A DNA stretch of 64,000 bases, taken from assembly GCA_938005545.1 (NCBI GenBank), contig CALKXV010000032.1, positions 1 to 64,000 on the forward strand. Reading direction: 5' to 3'. Numbering within the stretch: the first letter of the stretch is position 1; every line of letters starts with the position of its first letter. Source of the stretch: an uncultured Paracoccaceae bacterium. Its GTDB lineage: Bacteria; Pseudomonadota; Alphaproteobacteria; Rhodobacterales; Rhodobacteraceae. The position numbers and the translations under genes were made by a program. Shown piece by piece: positions 6,796-16,176 of this stretch. The notes below the pieces were generated by a model. The model worked only from the letters and a program-made list of their open reading frames with translations, was not told the origin of the DNA and made no database searches.

Positions 6796-9700
6796 TGGCT
6801 GACTGTTTTTGATTTCTTCGACTATGGCAGGTTCCAGCTTTCGTAGTGTCCTGTCAATGAGTTCTTCAAATGGTATATCTAACTCAAAAAATCTCGGCGA
6901 CACAGTTACGGACTCGACATAGCTCTCACTGCTAATCTTGCCACTCAATGCGACAGGAGCAGAAGGGTTTACCCAAGCCGCAAGTTCTGCCGTCAGGCGG
7001 AATGGAATAAATTGCTGCTTCTTCAGATCGTAGAGCGCTACGCGGTCGCTACTTGCAAACAATGCCCGACGAGAATCTGCTGAGAAGTAGGCATTGGCAT
7101 CGTGGCTGACTATTGAGCTTCCTGACTCGGCGTCAATGAGAAAGGAATGAGGTGTCTCGATGTGAGAATACTCTTTATCTTCTTCAAGTACACGACCGTT
7201 GAGCAGAGCAAACTCACCGGTATTCGCGCAATCAAAAGTCAAGTGTTGCCAACGTGTGTTGGTCCAAAGCAGATCATCGATCTTTGATGAGGATAGGTCC
7301 ATTTTTCCAATTGCAAGAAATGTCCAGTCGCCTGCACGAGGGCTGTTCACACTTTGGCGTCTGCTTGCCATGAAACAAATTCTTCCATCATCCAGAAATC
7401 TGAACTCGGCGCTTCGTCCAGCTCGAATGATGTTAAATTCTCCACTGGGTAAGCTTATTGTATCAAAACGGCGGATTAGCTCGCCGTTTTCGGTGTCGAA
7501 TACAAAAACTCCCTGACTCTCGGTGTGAACGAGTAATTTGGAAGCTGTTCGATCGAACTCCATAAATCTGATTTGGTAACGATATTGATTATCCAGATCA
7601 GCTTCGACTAAAATCAATTGTTTAAAATTTTTTGATTTCAAATCCAGAACGAAAATTGAACCTTGTCCGTTTGGTACAGCAACCATGCTCCCGTCTTGAG
7701 TGTCAGCGATGGAGGAAGGGCCGAAGTAGTACGGTCCTTCTGAGCTTAGTGGGACTTCAGCTACTATGCTCCCAGTCTCTACATCTACTATCGATGCTTT
7801 CTCGACAGCTTCGTTCGCACTTGCAACGATTGCATACTTCCAGTTTTGCCCCACCGAACCCGAAACGGTTTTTGCCTCTGATCCGTCTATATCGATCATT
7901 TGCAAGAAATTTAAGAATTCAAGAGCACGTACGGAATGTGAAAAGTATGTTCTTGCTTCGTATTCGGAAATATCTTTTGGTATTGACTCCAATGCCAATT
8001 GAATCGCACCCTTCAGGTCTGCGGCATAGAGTTTATTTTCGGCTTCTTCTGCCTTCGATTTTGAAGATGCGATTAACTCGTCAAAGGTGACGCTGCCATT
8101 AAGGTATAGGACTCTCGATAGTGTCGAGCGAGTAAAGGGCGTTTGTGCCCAGTCTGTCGCTCTCCCCACAGATGCGCTGACGTTGACTAACACTTCCTGC
8201 AAAGACATTCCTGTCTCACCAAGTTGCTGCACCAACGCTTCGGTAAACGGGCTGAGGTGGCCTTTTCTTCCTTCTGAAGCAACGCTGTCTGGTGAAGTTG
8301 CGTAGACGACGGCGAACTCATTAGTCGCAGGGTCTATGAAATCGCCTTCCGTTTGTATGCCTATTGCTGCAAGGCCGTTCCCGGAACTGCCTTCGAATGG
8401 ATTATTCCTACAGGCGTCAAGAAACACCAAAGTGCTTCGTGAAATTTTCCGGAGCCCATTCATGAGGTAACTAATTGACACCATTGATGAGTCAGAAACT
8501 AACCCTGGCTGAGCATCCACGGGCACCATGAAGTTCTCATCGTTGATCTGGACGCCATGTCCCGAAAAGTAAAGCGCAGCTACGTCCGCCCCTTTGAATT
8601 CGAAGAATACCCGTTCAGCGCATGCCCTTACTGCTTCGGCAGTTCCCTCAGTAAGCAGAAAAATGTCAAAGCCTAAGCTCAGTAGTGCCTCACCGGTCGC
8701 GAGTGCGTCGTCTACTGGCGACTCTAGCCATCCGATTTTTGGATGGTAGCTCCCAGTGCCGATTACGAGTGCAACTCGCTCGCTTTTGCGATCAGAACTG
8801 TGCTGAATTAGTTCACATTCGTTTGCCTCGTGATCTCTGAAGTATGAACTATAGTCTTTTGCTCCGTTCGCGCGTTGCATCGGAGTCTCTGGGTCACTGC
8901 TTAAGGGGACAGAAGTTACCCCAACATCTCCTTTGGATAGTAGTCTCAGTTGTTTCGCGCCTACATCGATATTCGAAGGGTTTTGGATTTCGTCTGTTAT
9001 TTCAGAGAAGCCAGCAATATCACCAATTCGTCTCATTTTCAGGCGTCTGATCGGCCCTATCGCGGCCACAATACTCTCGGAATTTAGCTCGGCTCCCGTG
9101 GTCACTATTGCACTTGCACCGCCCGACTTTCCGCCTCGGAAATCTGACTCATTCCCAGTTAAGGGCAACACCTCAAGAAATGTTGAGTCCACCAAGGCGA
9201 GTAGATTCGGTAGCTCAGATCGTTCCACGGTCTCATCTAGATACACAGCCGCAAGCCTGTTCTTTGTTGGGCTGAGATAACCGTTGAAAATGAGAATGCG
9301 TTCGTTCGGCTTAATTGCGTTGTCGACGTACTGGTCGACTGGGTACATAGTTCCGTTTGCAAAGTCGGCGAAGTGGTAAGCTCCCTCCGTGACACCGACA
9401 ACAAAGGTTCGCTGAGGTTCAGTGAAGATAGTAGCAAGAGCTGGCGAGGATGCCTTTCGACCGGCAAGCAGTACAGAGTACGAATATGGTTGTGCCGCCA
9501 CCAATCTCGCTGCTTCGGCTTCGTTCGCATATGTCACTCGCTTGACTTCACTTCCCGCTTTCTGAAGCAAAAGAAAGAGACCTACCGGCACTTCAGGTTC
9601 TTTTCCGACGAAAATGAGTTGATGGATCGGCTGTCCGGGATCAGCGGAAGACACAAAAATCCAATCGTCCATGTAGCGCGAGCTGATTTCTTGGAGACGT

Positions 9701-9804
9701 TGCTCGTTCGCGGAAATTGCCGGTAAGGCTGAATAAAAAAATGCGCACAAGGAAAGAAAAAACACGGCGCTGTAAATTTTCGCGAGAGCTCTTTTGGCAG
9801 TCAT
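6778..9804 (-). CDS. Caspase-like (peptidase C14) protein with C-terminal propeller-like region
   Basis: 1008 aa. A hydrophobic N-terminus (about 8-30) looks like a signal peptide or anchor. Residues 30-330 are unrecognised. A caspase-fold domain follows at about 340-560: VALVIGTGSYHP, the catalytic His in YFSGHG (His416) and the catalytic Cys in FLDACRNNPF (Cys465), both intact. Downstream are a helical stretch (about 575-650) and a beta-rich region to the end with repeated blocks (IVDVETGSIVAEVP, VFVLDLKS-like, VFDTENGELIRRF, LIDAESGS) that read like WD40/quinoprotein blades. Such proteases are often stress or immunity executioners, with the propeller as sensor. If secreted, it would act in the periplasm. 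It sits alone on the minus strand of the island, and its promoter should be in 9805-9900. Confidence 0.85.
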   Translation of the reverse strand: MTAKRALAKIYSAVFFLSLCAFFYSALPAISANEQRLQEISSRYMDDWIFVSSADPGQPIHQLIFVGKEPEVPVGLFLLLQKAGSEVKRVTYANEAEAARLVAAQPYSYSVLLAGRKASSPALATIFTEPQRTFVVGVTEGAYHFADFANGTMYPVDQYVDNAIKPNERILIFNGYLSPTKNRLAAVYLDETVERSELPNLLALVDSTFLEVLPLTGNESDFRGGKSGGASAIVTTGAELNSESIVAAIGPIRRLKMRRIGDIAGFSEITDEIQNPSNIDVGAKQLRLLSKGDVGVTSVPLSSDPETPMQRANGAKDYSSYFRDHEANECELIQHSSDRKSERVALVIGTGSYHPKIGWLESPVDDALATGEALLSLGFDIFLLTEGTAEAVRACAERVFFEFKGADVAALYFSGHGVQINDENFMVPVDAQPGLVSDSSMVSISYLMNGLRKISRSTLVFLDACRNNPFEGSSGNGLAAIGIQTEGDFIDPATNEFAVVYATSPDSVASEGRKGHLSPFTEALVQQLGETGMSLQEVLVNVSASVGRATDWAQTPFTRSTLSRVLYLNGSVTFDELIASSKSKAEEAENKLYAADLKGAIQLALESIPKDISEYEARTYFSHSVRALEFLNFLQMIDIDGSEAKTVSGSVGQNWKYAIVASANEAVEKASIVDVETGSIVAEVPLSSEGPYYFGPSSIADTQDGSMVAVPNGQGSIFVLDLKSKNFKQLILVEADLDNQYRYQIRFMEFDRTASKLLVHTESQGVFVFDTENGELIRRFDTISLPSGEFNIIRAGRSAEFRFLDDGRICFMASRRQSVNSPRAGDWTFLAIGKMDLSSSKIDDLLWTNTRWQHLTFDCANTGEFALLNGRVLEEDKEYSHIETPHSFLIDAESGSSIVSHDANAYFSADSRRALFASSDRVALYDLKKQQFIPFRLTAELAAWVNPSAPVALSGKISSESYVESVTVSPRFFELDIPFEELIDRTLRKLEPAIVEEIKNSQPLLPSR

Positions 9805-10361
9805 TCACTTTCTCACATGTCAAACATGCAAGTATGTTAACCGCATGCTAGCTTCGTATCCAACCTGAAAACTTGAGGATAGGATGCCATTGGCCATTAC
9901 CTATGACGTGCTCCCCCGAAAAGTCCTCGGTTTATGATTAGCCTGTTCTCCAACTGAGGAGACAGATGACGAGTAGAAGCCGTTTCAGTTGACCCAGCCC
10001 CTTGATTCGGGTCGTTCAGCTATTTTTACGTGGCGCGGAAAGTTAGCCGATGAATCATGGTTTTTGCCTTGCCCCCGAAGAAAACCGACCTTCGCTGCAT
10101 TTGCACAATTTTTGGGTATAGGCTCTCTGCCGTCGTTAGCTGCGCTTTGTACGAATGTCAGCTTCCACAATCACGTTCGATGAATGTCAACGAACCGCTA
10201 ATCCACGCGGGGATCGTCGAGTTGCCACCGGCCAAATGCAGATTCATTCGTTTGTGCGTGCACATATTTAATCATACCGGAACCGCACTTCGGATGAGCC
10301 TAAAATGTGCCTAGGACCCTTATGGAGGTTTGTGGTTTTCTGCTAAGCGATTGATTTTGTT
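9805..10361. other. 557-base gap at the right end of the island
   Basis: No gene found. It should contain the promoter of the caspase-like gene. The stretch 10050-10230 has the look of a decayed dispersed repeat (GACCTTCGCTGCA, and GAATGTCA-CTTCC / GAATGTCAACGAACC repeats) of the kind scattered in roseobacter intergenic DNA. That recognition is from memory and weak. Confidence 0.35.
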
Positions 10362-10407
10362 TGGAGGCGAGTACCGGAATCGAACCGGTGTACACGGATT
10401 TGCAATC
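10362..10407 (-). repeat. attR-like 46-bp repeat within tRNA-Cys
   Basis: The right copy of the 46-bp repeat whose left copy is at 5035-5080. It covers the anticodon, variable and T arms, and the acceptor 3' strand with CCA. Flanks of both copies also share GCTAAG-NN-ATTGA just outside, as expected if the outer flank is an old junction of the same site. Confidence 0.85.
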
Positions 10408-10435
10408 CGCTGCGTAACCACTCCGCCAACTCGCC
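10362..10435 (-). tRNA. tRNA-Cys (anticodon GCA)
   Basis: Read on the minus strand, the sequence runs from GGCGAGTTGG to ...TACTCGCC-T-CCA. The 7-bp acceptor stem GGCGAGT/ACTCGCC pairs fully, the anticodon loop reads ATT-GCA-AAT within paired GGATT/AATCC-like stems, the T arm contains GGTTCGATTCC, and CCA is encoded. It is 74 nt including CCA. It is the attachment target of the island to its left and stays intact because the element carries the identical 3' half. Confidence 0.95.
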
Positions 10436-10758
10436 TCGTGTTCGGGGGAGCTAGGCCGGTTTTTCTTGGAAAGCAAGGCCTGAAATGCGCTCTTTGGTAT
10501 ATTCTGCCGACATGCCAGGCAGGCGCATTCGAAGACACATACACAATTTTGATGTGGCCAGTTGCAATTTCGCAATCTTTTTCGACTAAGATCAACGCAT
10601 CGCTTGCACGTTAACCGTGTTTGTGAGACCGCTGGAGCAACTAGAGAAAATCGTCTGATAGCGACCATTTGCGCGTATATCCTAAGACAGGAACGCTTGC
10701 CGGACCTTCGGTTCTATGGTTGATTGGGGCGACGCTTCTAAACGAAAGAGTTTAGTGA
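10436..10758. other. Gap between tRNA-Cys and pcm
   Basis: 323 bases without a supported gene. It must hold the tRNA-Cys promoter (minus strand) and the promoter of the 10759 gene (plus strand). I see no clear hairpin or conserved RNA. Confidence 0.4.
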
Positions 10759-11412
10759 ATGACCGACTTTTCACAACGCCGCACAACCATGGTCGATACG
10801 CAGGTTCGACCTTCTGATGTGACCAAATTTCCGATCATTGATGCGATGCTGACTGTGCCGCGCGAAGCCTTTGTTCCGAACGAGCGTCGTGAAGCGGCTT
10901 ATGCGGGCGAACACGTTGAAATCGGGCAGGGGCGCGTCTTGTTGGATCCCCGGACATTGGCCAAGATGTTGGATGTGGCGGATATTCAGCCGAATGAGCT
11001 GGTATTGGATATCGGATCGGGGCTTGGCTATTCGTCTGCCTTGGCGGCAAAGATGGCGGAAGCGGTGATTGCGCTGGAAGATACGGCCGAGCGTGTGGCG
11101 GAAGCAGAGCGAATGTTGGCTGAAACATCTGCCGATAATGTTGCCGTGGTCGAAGGCCCGCTTGCCGAGGGGGCTGAACAGCATGGTCCTTACGATGTGA
11201 TCCTTGTCGAAGGCGCAGTTCAGGCCATGCCGGACGCGCTGACAGATCAGCTAAAAGAAGGCGGGCGTATTGTCGCGATCTTTGTGGATGGCGCTTTGGG
11301 GGCCGTTAGGGTGGGTTACAAGGGCGCAGACGCTGTAAACTGGCGTTTTGCTTTCAATGCAAACGCACCTGTTTTGCCGGGGTTCGAAGCCTCGCCAAGT
11401 TTTGCCCTTTAA
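10759..11412 (+). CDS. pcm: Protein-L-isoaspartate O-methyltransferase
   Basis: 217 aa. The N-terminus MTDFSQRRTTMVDTQVRPSD and the AdoMet motif LVLDIGSGLGYSSALAAKMA are typical of PCMT-family proteins in Rhodobacterales, followed by VEGPLAEG and a motif-II-like YDVILVEGAV. The enzyme repairs isoaspartyl residues in aged proteins by methylating them with S-adenosylmethionine. The usual PCMT helix around the substrate-binding loop is partly present (VPREAFVPNERREAAYAGEHVEIGQGR). The next gene, for a TolC-like outer membrane channel, starts 20 bases downstream; this pair is common in the order. Some annotators mark this subgroup only as PCMT-like. Confidence 0.85.
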   Translation: MTDFSQRRTTMVDTQVRPSDVTKFPIIDAMLTVPREAFVPNERREAAYAGEHVEIGQGRVLLDPRTLAKMLDVADIQPNELVLDIGSGLGYSSALAAKMAEAVIALEDTAERVAEAERMLAETSADNVAVVEGPLAEGAEQHGPYDVILVEGAVQAMPDALTDQLKEGGRIVAIFVDGALGAVRVGYKGADAVNWRFAFNANAPVLPGFEASPSFAL

Positions 11413-11431
11413 TGAAGTCGGGAATTTACTC

Positions 11432-12793
11432 ATGCGAACCTGGACTAGAACAGTCTCACTAGCGTTTGCGAGCGCCTTGATCTTTGCAAACCCCGTGATC
11501 AGTGAAACGTTGTCAGATTCTCTGGCAACCGCCTATCGTACGAGCGGGCTGATCGATCAGAATCGGGCCGTTTTACGCGCTGCTGATGAGGACGTGGCTT
11601 TGGCTTTGACGGCGTTGCGACCAGTCATTTCCTATGCGTTAAACGGGGATTACACAACGCCATCGTTTTCCGATGAGTTTGAGCTGACTGCAAGTGTTAC
11701 GGGCAGTCTGCTGCTTTATGACTTTGGACGCTCGAAATTGGGTGTCGATGTTGCAAAGGAAAGCGTTCTGGCAACCAGAGCGGCCTTGATTGACATTGAA
11801 AACACGATTTTGCTGAACACCGCCACGGCCTATTTCGATGTGCGCCGTGCTGAAGCTTTTGTCGGGTTGCGCCAGAACAACGTGCGTCTTTTGGTTGAAC
11901 AATTGCGCGCTGCGCGAGATCGGTTCGAAGTGGGTGAAGTGACCCGCACGGATGTCAGTCAGGCCGAAGCGCGTGTTGCTGCGGCGCGGGGCGCATTGGC
12001 GGCGGATCAAGGTCTATTGGCCCAGGCGCGCGAGTTATTTAAATCCATAGTGGGTCGTTTCCCGGGGCGTCTCGAAGCGCCTCCGCGTGCACCGGCCATT
12101 CCCGAAACAACCGACGCGGCACGCGCGCAAGCGCAGCGCAATAATCCACAGGTTTTGCAGGTTCAGCATCAGGTCAAAGCCGCCGAACTGGCGGTTGAGC
12201 AGGCCCGTCGCCAAGTCTATCCGACATTGAATGCAACAGGTGCCTTTTCAATCGACGATGATGGTGATGACCTGACACGGCTGGGTATCGCTTTGACGGG
12301 CCCGATTTATCAAGGCGGCGGGATTGCTGCGGGTCAAAGACAGGCGCAGGCCCTGCGCGATCAGGTGCGGGCCCAGTTGTATACAACCGGTTTGCTGGTC
12401 GATCAACAGGTCGGCAATGCCTATGCGAATTTGGCGGTTGCCATTGCAAGCATTGATGCATCGAACCGGCAGGTTGCTGCCGCGGCATTGGCGCTGGAAG
12501 GCATTCAGGAAGAATTGCAACTGGGTGCACGAACGACCCTTGATGTGCTGGATCAGGAACAAGAATTACTGGACGCCCAAACAGCCCTTGTTTCGGCACA
12601 GGCAGATCGCCAGATTGCCACTTATCAAGTTCTTGATTCAATTGGGTATTTGACCGCGCAAAACCTTGGTCTTAACGTGCCAATCTATGATCCGGCAAGT
12701 TATTACAACGCGGTAAAAGATGGCCCCACTTACAACGTTAGCCCGGAAGGCAAGCGGTTGGATCGTGTCCTAAAGGCCATCGGTCGGAATTAA
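11432..12793 (+). CDS. tolC: TolC-family outer membrane efflux protein
   Basis: 453 aa from ATG 11432; the frame is open further upstream inside pcm, but this start gives a signal peptide (MRTWTRTVSLAFASALIFAN). The mature part shows the TolC duplicated helix plan: LSDSLATAYRTSGLIDQNRA, TAYFDVRRAEAFVGLRQNNV, RDRFEVGEVTRTDVSQAEAR, and in the second repeat GNAYANLAVAIASIDASNRQ, EELQLGARTTLDVLDQEQEL. It should form the trimeric outer membrane channel for type I secretion or RND pumps. No pump or ABC exporter is adjacent, so it probably serves several partners. Confidence 0.9.
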   Translation: MRTWTRTVSLAFASALIFANPVISETLSDSLATAYRTSGLIDQNRAVLRAADEDVALALTALRPVISYALNGDYTTPSFSDEFELTASVTGSLLLYDFGRSKLGVDVAKESVLATRAALIDIENTILLNTATAYFDVRRAEAFVGLRQNNVRLLVEQLRAARDRFEVGEVTRTDVSQAEARVAAARGALAADQGLLAQARELFKSIVGRFPGRLEAPPRAPAIPETTDAARAQAQRNNPQVLQVQHQVKAAELAVEQARRQVYPTLNATGAFSIDDDGDDLTRLGIALTGPIYQGGGIAAGQRQAQALRDQVRAQLYTTGLLVDQQVGNAYANLAVAIASIDASNRQVAAAALALEGIQEELQLGARTTLDVLDQEQELLDAQTALVSAQADRQIATYQVLDSIGYLTAQNLGLNVPIYDPASYYNAVKDGPTYNVSPEGKRLDRVLKAIGRN

Positions 12794-12871
12794 CGAACGC
12801 CGGATCAATACCTTGTCCCGGCGCGCGCCTAGGGGTAATGTGCGTCTTCGAGGGCAGGAGATTTGAGGGAC

Positions 12872-14242
12872 ATGTCGGATACGCCAGATCAAAAGGTGGA
12901 AGACGTTCTGTCGTCTGTCAGGCGGTTGGTATCCAGTGAAATCCCCCGTAAGTCACGCTCTGAAGTGCCGACGGGGCCGGGTGCTTTGGTTTTGACCAAG
13001 GACCACATGGTGCAGAAAGATCGCGCGGTTCAGGTCGCGGCCAGATCGCTCGAAGATCGGATCGCGGAACTTGAAGAAGCGGTTGGTGGCCAAGACACCG
13101 AATTCGAACCTGATGGCAGCGAAGATCAGGCGCAGCATCGGCCTGATCGCATTGTTTACACGCGACCTCCGGTTGTTGAAGGAAGTCTCAAGCGCGTCAA
13201 AACCCGCCGTTTGAGCCGGATTGCCCTGATTGAATCGGGGCCCGCCAATGGCGACGCGGGGGATGATGCAGGGGATGAAAATGATGCCGAAGCCGAGGCA
13301 TTGGATGCGCCCGAATTTCGTCGCGAAAGTAAAATACGTCCCGATGCACCCGTGGCTGAACCGAAAAGTCTGCGGGCAACCGAAGTAATATCGGACACTT
13401 CCGGTGCCAATGCCGATATCGAAGCCCCGATGGCGGAAGATGTGCCCACGGTCGCGCGTACCAGCGCCGAAGTGTCGGCATTTTCGGATCCCGACGACGT
13501 CGTTCGCGCTTTTGAGGCGCGGATCGAAGCGGGCCGCCCGATATCCGACCCATCGCCACTGAATCCAGTGTCTGAAGAAACGAGCCCTGAGGACACCAGT
13601 CCAGAAATCGCTGCCAAAACAGACGCCGAACCCAAGGTCGCCGACCCGGTTGCAGACACCACCACCGCAGAGGCCGAAGATACCTCGGAAGATTTCGACA
13701 CGGCTTTGTCCAAAGCCGTCGCTGCCTCCCTTAGCGGAATGGGCATTGCGAACACCGATATGGACGGCGCGCATGTGCCGGAAGATTATGTCGATGCCGG
13801 CGAATTTGACGGGATAAGTGATCCCGAAGTGACGGCTTCTGAGTTGTTGTCGCCCGATGATGCGGAGGATGCGGACGCCACGCCGAAGTCTGACGCCCTT
13901 TTGCTTGTGCCCGAAACGGAAATCGAAGCCAAAGACGACGCACCCACCGATGACGTATCAACCGAAACAGACACTATGCCCGCAGCCGCAACAGAGACGG
14001 AAAACCGCGAAGCTGATAAGGACACTGACGGCGATGATAGCGCAAGCGACGTCTCGGAACACTCCGATCAAGCCATTGCAGCACTTGCCGCCTTGCCAGA
14101 TGAAGAAGCGACGCGCCTGTTGATCGCCCGTATGATCCGCGCCGAACTACAGGGTGATCTTGGTGAACAAATCACGCGCAACGTCCGCAAACTGGTTCGC
14201 CGCGAGATCAAGCGCGCGCTCAGCGCCGACGATCTGACCTGA
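12872..14242 (+). CDS. PopZ-like acidic disordered protein (DUF2497-type ends)
   Basis: About 456 aa from ATG 12872 (a TTG at 12863 is also in frame; AGGGCAGGAG lies about 12 bases before the ATG). The N-terminus DQKVEDVLSSVRRLVSSE matches the pattern EEILASIRRIISED of PopZ/DUF2497 proteins. The middle 350 residues are low-complexity and rich in Asp, Glu, Ala, Ser, Thr and Pro. The C-terminal 50 residues (LLIARMIRAELQGDLGEQIT, NVRKLVRREIKRAL) form the conserved helical oligomerisation-like end. PopZ makes a polar scaffold binding ParB and cell-cycle proteins in Caulobacter. The middle is much longer than in classic PopZ. Identity as a functional PopZ is inference. Confidence 0.6.
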   Translation: MSDTPDQKVEDVLSSVRRLVSSEIPRKSRSEVPTGPGALVLTKDHMVQKDRAVQVAARSLEDRIAELEEAVGGQDTEFEPDGSEDQAQHRPDRIVYTRPPVVEGSLKRVKTRRLSRIALIESGPANGDAGDDAGDENDAEAEALDAPEFRRESKIRPDAPVAEPKSLRATEVISDTSGANADIEAPMAEDVPTVARTSAEVSAFSDPDDVVRAFEARIEAGRPISDPSPLNPVSEETSPEDTSPEIAAKTDAEPKVADPVADTTTAEAEDTSEDFDTALSKAVAASLSGMGIANTDMDGAHVPEDYVDAGEFDGISDPEVTASELLSPDDAEDADATPKSDALLLVPETEIEAKDDAPTDDVSTETDTMPAAATETENREADKDTDGDDSASDVSEHSDQAIAALAALPDEEATRLLIARMIRAELQGDLGEQITRNVRKLVRREIKRALSADDLT

Positions 14243-14262
14243 ACCAGCACCAAGGGGCAGAC

Positions 14263-14832
14263 GTGAACACGCCCGCCCATCTCATTTTTGGCGCTACGGC
14301 CTTTTCCAGAAAAGACCAAAAGGGCAGCTTAACAGCGGCAATTCTAGGTGCCTTCGTGCCGGACTTGTCGCTTTATGCCATGGTTGGGGTCTCGATTTTT
14401 ATTCTGGGCGTTCCGGCCCAGACGGTGTTTCGCGAATACTATTATTCGGACGCATGGCAGGCGGTTTTTGCCGTCGACAACAGCTTTTTTCTTTGGGGCG
14501 TCTTGCTGGGTATTGCGTTGTGGCGCAGCTGGCGATTGGTTGCGATTTTTGCAGCGTCAGCCCTGTTACATCTGGCGCTTGATTTCCCGCTTCATACCCA
14601 TGATGCGCGTCAACATTTCTGGCCCTTTAGCGATTGGGTTTACAACGGGCCCGTCAGCTATTGGGATAGTCGTGCCCATGCCGGGATTGTGGGGCCAATC
14701 GAAGGTGGGTTGTCGGTTTTGTTTTCGGCCATTCTGCTTCGGCGGTTTGCCGATTGGCGCATTCGCGCGCTGATCTTGGCGCTGCTTCTGGCCGAGATTT
14801 TCAGCTCGGGCATTTGGCGGTTCGTCTTTTAG
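14263..14832 (+). CDS. Integral membrane protein with conserved His/Asp (YdjM/DUF457-like)
   Basis: 189 aa with about five hydrophobic segments. Conserved polar points are NTPAHLIFGATAF at the start, AFVPDLSLY, LHLALDFPLHTHDARQHFWP and YWDSRAHAG, a His/Asp pattern seen in membrane-bound metal-dependent hydrolase-like proteins (DUF457/YdjM group). In Rhodobacterales it is often misnamed as a cobalamin biosynthesis protein. It begins 20 bases after the PopZ-like gene and its end overlaps the convergent hom gene by 4 bases. Function unknown. Confidence 0.65.
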   Translation: MNTPAHLIFGATAFSRKDQKGSLTAAILGAFVPDLSLYAMVGVSIFILGVPAQTVFREYYYSDAWQAVFAVDNSFFLWGVLLGIALWRSWRLVAIFAASALLHLALDFPLHTHDARQHFWPFSDWVYNGPVSYWDSRAHAGIVGPIEGGLSVLFSAILLRRFADWRIRALILALLLAEIFSSGIWRFVF

Positions 14833-16115
14833 ACTTCTTCAATGCGGATCGCGACAGGGGCGGAGGCTAGAACGCCTGTGCTTTCCATCGCTTCAACGGC
14901 GCGGACCAGATCATCGCTTTGTACTTTATGCGTGACAATCAGTACCGGGGCCGTGGCGCTTTCGTGGCCGTATTGGCGCATCCGGTCGATGGACACACCG
15001 GCGTCGCCCAGAACGGTCGCGATTTTCGCCAAAGCACCTGGTTTGTCGGCCAATTCCATCCGCATATAATACGGTGCAGGGGCTGAACGTGCGGCCCGTT
15101 CGCCCGGAACCAAATCGGAACTGGGAATGCCAAAAATCGGCTGACGATGCCCACGCGCCAAATCACAGATGTCACCCAGTACGGCACTTGCTGTCGGGCC
15201 TTCGCCAGCACCAGCACCGCGCAAAACGACCTGACCAATGCTGTCGCCTTCAAAAACGATCATGTTCATCGGCCCCTCAAGCTGGCCCAAAGGCGAAAGG
15301 GCGGGCACCAAGCAGGGGGACATCCGCGCATCGATCCCGCGCCCGGTCTTCTGCGCCACGCCCAACAACTTGATCCGATAGCCCATGTCTGAGGCCTGTT
15401 CGATATCGGTGATGGTGATCTTTTCTATGCCTTCGATCTGCAAGGCGCCATAGTCGACGCGGGTTCCGAAGGCGAGCGAGACCAAAAGCGCAAGTTTGTG
15501 ACCGGCATCAATGCCACCTACGTCCAATGTGGGGTCTGCTTCAAGGTAACCCAATTCCTCGCATTCAGCGAAGACAGTCTGATAATCCAACCCGGCGTCC
15601 TGCATCCGCGTCAGGATATAGTTGCAGGTGCCATTCATCACGCCCATAACGCGCGTTATTTCGTTGCCCGCAAGGCTTTCACCAAGCGCCTTTATGCAGG
15701 GAATACCGCCGGCAACACCTGCCTCATAGCGGATCGAAACGTCTGCGGCTTCGGCCGCTTCGGCCAAAGCCTGGCCATGCATCGCAAGCAATGCCTTGTT
15801 CGCGGTCACCACATCCTTGCCAGCTGCAATTGCCGCCTCGGTCGCGGCCTTTGATGGCCCGTCCGAACCGCCCATCAATTCGACAAACACATCCACATCG
15901 TCCCGGCGCGCCAAAGCCACGGGATCATCTTCCCAGGCATAATCCGATATCCGCACGCCCCGGTCCCGATCCCGACTTCGCGCGGAAACAGCTGATATGG
16001 TAATCTCGCGGCCCGTGCGCGCGCTTAACAAAGCGGCTTGCCTTTGAACGATGCGTAAAACACCAACGCCAACTGTACCTAATCCGGCGATTCCTAGTCG
16101 AAGAGGGGTGCACAT
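14829..16115 (-). CDS. hom: Homoserine dehydrogenase
   Basis: 428 aa. Reduces aspartate semialdehyde to homoserine with NAD(P)H on the route to threonine and methionine. Residues 6-17 (RLGIAGLGTVGV) are the dinucleotide-binding loop; VELMGGSDGPSKAATEAAIA, TANKALLA, GVAGGIPCIKALGESLAGNE and MNGTCNYILTRM are family blocks, with ELGYLEADPTLDVGGIDAGH carrying the catalytic Lys/Asp region. A C-terminal ACT domain (about 352-428, ELADKPGALAKIATVLGDAG) points to feedback control by an amino acid, usually threonine. Length is normal. It is transcribed alone, away from the small lipoprotein upstream on the same strand. Confidence 0.97.
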   Translation of the reverse strand: MCTPLRLGIAGLGTVGVGVLRIVQRQAALLSARTGREITISAVSARSRDRDRGVRISDYAWEDDPVALARRDDVDVFVELMGGSDGPSKAATEAAIAAGKDVVTANKALLAMHGQALAEAAEAADVSIRYEAGVAGGIPCIKALGESLAGNEITRVMGVMNGTCNYILTRMQDAGLDYQTVFAECEELGYLEADPTLDVGGIDAGHKLALLVSLAFGTRVDYGALQIEGIEKITITDIEQASDMGYRIKLLGVAQKTGRGIDARMSPCLVPALSPLGQLEGPMNMIVFEGDSIGQVVLRGAGAGEGPTASAVLGDICDLARGHRQPIFGIPSSDLVPGERAARSAPAPYYMRMELADKPGALAKIATVLGDAGVSIDRMRQYGHESATAPVLIVTHKVQSDDLVRAVEAMESTGVLASAPVAIRIEEV

Positions 16116-16176
16116 ATATGGGCTCCGTATTGTTGTTCCCGCCTGTTAGCCGCTTCGCCCCAAGGGAGCAATCCGC

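Noticed and set aside
12953-13774. 273-codon minus-strand frame in the PopZ-like gene
   Set aside because: Low-complexity mirror of the Asp/Glu/Ala-rich region, with no motif or ribosome site.
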